Source: Hormoscilla sp. GM7CHS1pb (GTDB taxonomy: Bacteria > Cyanobacteriota > Cyanobacteriia > Cyanobacteriales > Desertifilaceae). Taken from it: 64,000 nt of DNA. The translations under genes and the position numbers were made by a program. Positions 62,287 through 64,000 of the stretch are shown piece after piece. Every line of letters begins with the position of its first letter. Positions within the stretch are counted from its first letter, which is position 1. The notes under the pieces are model-generated. The model ran no database searches. It was not told where the DNA came from and worked only from the letters and a program-made list of their open reading frames with translations. The stretch lies in assembly GCA_014323675.1 (NCBI GenBank), contig JACONN010000005.1, positions 62,001-126,000 on the forward strand. The letters run 5' to 3'.

Positions 62287-62368
62287 GCGGATGTGGCGGA
62301 ATTGGTAGACGCGCTAGATTTAGGTTCTAGTGTCTTATGACGTGAAGGTTCAAGTCCTTTCATCCGCA
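62287..62368 (+). tRNA. tRNA-Leu (UAG anticodon)
   Basis: The 82-nt sequence folds as a tRNA with a variable arm: acceptor stem GCGGATG / CATCCGC, D-loop GGCGGAATTGGTAGACGC, and anticodon loop TTTAGGT between CTAGA and TCTAG, so the anticodon is UAG. The variable arm is TGTCTTATGACGT and the T loop GGTTCAAGTCC. The trailing A completes position 73; CCA is not encoded. Confidence 0.95.
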
Positions 62369-62396
62369 TTACCGGTTACTAGGTAGCCGCTTAATC

Positions 62397-64000
62397 TTAT
62401 CCAAACCCTGAGGATCCCCGGATCAAATGTTGCAGACGTGGCCGCAGCAGATTGTAGCTAGTCTCCTTACCGCCATAACGCCAGAGGACATAAGCCTGAG
62501 AAATCTCATCGATCGCCCCTAGGGCCTCCGAGTGATAATGTGGGCGTAATGCTGTAGCATACTCCAAGGGAGTTTGAGCCGGATGCTTAGGATATCCCTG
62601 AGCCTTTAACAGATCCAGCATTTGCTGGTAGACACTTTCAATGGGAGGCAACTTAGCCAGCTTCTGGCTGTGAAGCCACCGCCCCAACAGATTCCCACCC
62701 AACCATCCCAGAAAGGCCAGGCCACACGCCAGCATCAGACCAGTCAACAATCCCACCCAGCCACTGGTAAACAGTCGCCACAGCCAGATGAGCGATTGCC
62801 CTGCCCACCGGAAAATCCCACCAAACAGAGTCGCCAATAGATTCCTGACCGGACTGGGAAACCAACCGGCCACCCAATGCCAGAACTGTCGCAGGACACC
62901 AAAAGTCTGATAATCTTCAACCGAAGGGGGAATCAGTTCGTGACCGGGAATGGGGTCAAAAGCAAACCAACCGTAATCGGGAAAATACACCTCCGTCACC
63001 GCATAGGCGTCACTGTTGCGAACCTCATACAGGCCCGTGAACGGATTGAACTCTCCCGGTCCAAGGCCCACCGCTAGCCTCGCAGGTACGCCGATGGAAC
63101 GCAGCATAATTGTTAAAACAGTAGAGAAGTGGTCGGGATAGCCACCTTCGTAGTCGAACAGAAAAGCCTCTACCAGATCCTGTTCTTCATCTAATACAGG
63201 CAAGTTGGGCTGAATTGTATAATGCTGCTTTAAATATTGTGCCAGATAGAGAGCTTGCTCATAGGGAACAGTCACGGGCTTTTGGGATTTTGCCAATATT
63301 TCTTCAGTCTTTTGGCGCACCCGCGCAGCGATTGAGGAGGGAATTTGCAGGTACTTATCCTCGATACTAGCTATATACTCCGATCGCGCTTGTCCCAATT
63401 GAGTGCGATCGCGCAGGGGCACTTTGGAGATCGCGGTATAAGTATCCCCATCCAGCAAACCTAAAGGCGATCGCAAAGAGTCTTCCGCATCAACCTCAAC
63501 CTTCTTAGTAAAAAAGAAAAGTTGCTTCGGTTGGGTCATAGCGGGAATAATATTCGGCAGTTCCGAAACTATAGAATAGGTTTGCACCACCTCTCTAGTT
63601 TGAGCCTGAGTCGGCCTACTCGGCAAAAAGAACCGATAGGACCAGCTAGGCCGTTCCACAGTTGCCGTCTGTTCGCGAGAAATCTCCCAACCATGACCGG
63701 TGTAGCGGTCAAAACCCAACACCCGCCAAAAACCTGCCGCCTGCGATCGCACCCGCATCACCACCCTCGGTTGCATCTGTCCCCGCAGGTTCTGGTTAAT
63801 CTTAGTATTAAAGCCGTAATAAAAAGTGTCATCTAGTTCCGTACCATCGCTCCCCCTACCACCAGAGCCCTCACCGTCCGATTCAGCATTTCCTTCTCTA
63901 ACATAACCAGGATTAGCAATCCCATTAATTTCCGGTCTGTCCGCTTCTGCCACTTGATTAGAAGCACTCACCGGAAACGTCCGCAATTGATAGCCCGGCA
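62397..64000 (-). CDS. TgpA/DUF3488 transglutaminase-like membrane protein, 5' end outside the window
   Basis: The visible 530+ residues hold an extracytoplasmic part (RVVMRVRSQAAGFWRVLGFD RYTG), a transglutaminase-like core, one membrane helix (GWVGLLTGLMLACGLAFLGW) and a C-terminal DUF4129-like helical tail. The usual N-terminal membrane helices lie beyond 64000. In the core, the Cys position reads GGYPDHFSTVLTIMLRS and the His position YAVTEVYF, so both catalytic residues of the Cys-His-Asp triad appear replaced; the Asp segment FAFDPIPGH remains. This may be a family-wide inactive form. tRNA-Leu lies 28 bp downstream. Confidence 0.82.
   Translation of the reverse strand, partial: PGYQLRTFPVSASNQVAEADRPEINGIANPGYVREGNAESDGEGSGGRGSDGTELDDTFYYGFNTKINQNLRGQMQPRVVMRVRSQAAGFWRVLGFDRYTGHGWEISREQTATVERPSWSYRFFLPSRPTQAQTREVVQTYSIVSELPNIIPAMTQPKQLFFFTKKVEVDAEDSLRSPLGLLDGDTYTAISKVPLRDRTQLGQARSEYIASIEDKYLQIPSSIAARVRQKTEEILAKSQKPVTVPYEQALYLAQYLKQHYTIQPNLPVLDEEQDLVEAFLFDYEGGYPDHFSTVLTIMLRSIGVPARLAVGLGPGEFNPFTGLYEVRNSDAYAVTEVYFPDYGWFAFDPIPGHELIPPSVEDYQTFGVLRQFWHWVAGWFPSPVRNLLATLFGGIFRWAGQSLIWLWRLFTSGWVGLLTGLMLACGLAFLGWLGGNLLGRWLHSQKLAKLPPIESVYQQMLDLLKAQGYPKHPAQTPLEYATALRPHYHSEALGAIDEISQAYVLWRYGGKETSYNLLRPRLQHLIRGSSGFG

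Overview
The window is chromosomal DNA of a filamentous, Oscillatoriales-type cyanobacterium. The octamer GCGATCGC (HIP1) and its GCGATCG/CGATCGC cores are scattered throughout. The gene content includes lineage markers: pipX-pipY, sepF, DUF3086 and DUF3119 proteins, the plsY/MlaE neighbourhood, a group 2 sigma factor, CHAD, Uma2, DUF29, DUF4258/DUF2283 and HicAB families. No species assignment is possible from the sequence alone.

Two layers are interleaved. The first is an intact housekeeping layer: pyrE, a 7TM-HD phosphohydrolase, a sigma factor, an SbcD-like nuclease, bioD, a YqeY-like protein, prs, trpB, an RNase D-like exonuclease, der, ecfT, pipX-pipY, sepF, proC, plsY-DUF3086-DUF3119, tRNA-Leu and a TgpA/DUF3488 protein running off the right edge. 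The second is a decaying accessory layer. Many genes there are split by single-base indels, single stop codons or illegitimate junctions, or cut by repeats and insertion sequences. Examples are RlmD, a kinase-WD40 protein, a GST, a HerA-type ATPase, EndoU/DUF547, SRAP, LhgO, HicA, a zinc metalloprotease, PIN proteins, a nucleotidyltransferase, MlaE, M16 peptidases, Uma2 and a retroviral-type aspartic protease. Expanded repeats plus pseudogenes suggest relaxed selection, as in host-associated or small-population lineages, although some homopolymer frameshifts could be sequencing errors.

Layout. 0-5 kb: 5' half of a group II intron, broken rlmD, truncated LRR gene joined to a broken kinase-WD40 gene. 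5-20 kb: mostly housekeeping. 20-24 kb: fragment graveyard (EndoU/DUF547, two and a half copies of a coiled-coil gene, SRAP, DUF4258/DUF2283, LhgO tail, HicB with clipped HicA). 24-29 kb: CHAD, trpB, double CAP protein, RNase D. 29-36 kb: IS1-family element with a MITE, a three-piece metalloprotease, a TMEM14-like protein, an Uma2 fragment. 36-43 kb: TPR protein, der, ecfT, pipXY, sepF, proC. 43-50 kb: small nuclease and toxin-antitoxin-like genes, several broken. 50-55.7 kb: lipid genes interrupted by an IS1182-family element. 55.8-62 kb: MITE, M16 peptidases with an Uma2 gene between them, aspartic protease broken by a group II intron remnant, ISKra4-family element. 62-64 kb: tRNA-Leu and a TgpA-like protein.

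The most notable recurrent signal is a set of short palindromic repeat families. Some sit between genes, and several lie in frame inside coding regions. There are also defined mobile elements with readable ends and target duplications. No CRISPR array and no complete defence or biosynthetic gene cluster was found.
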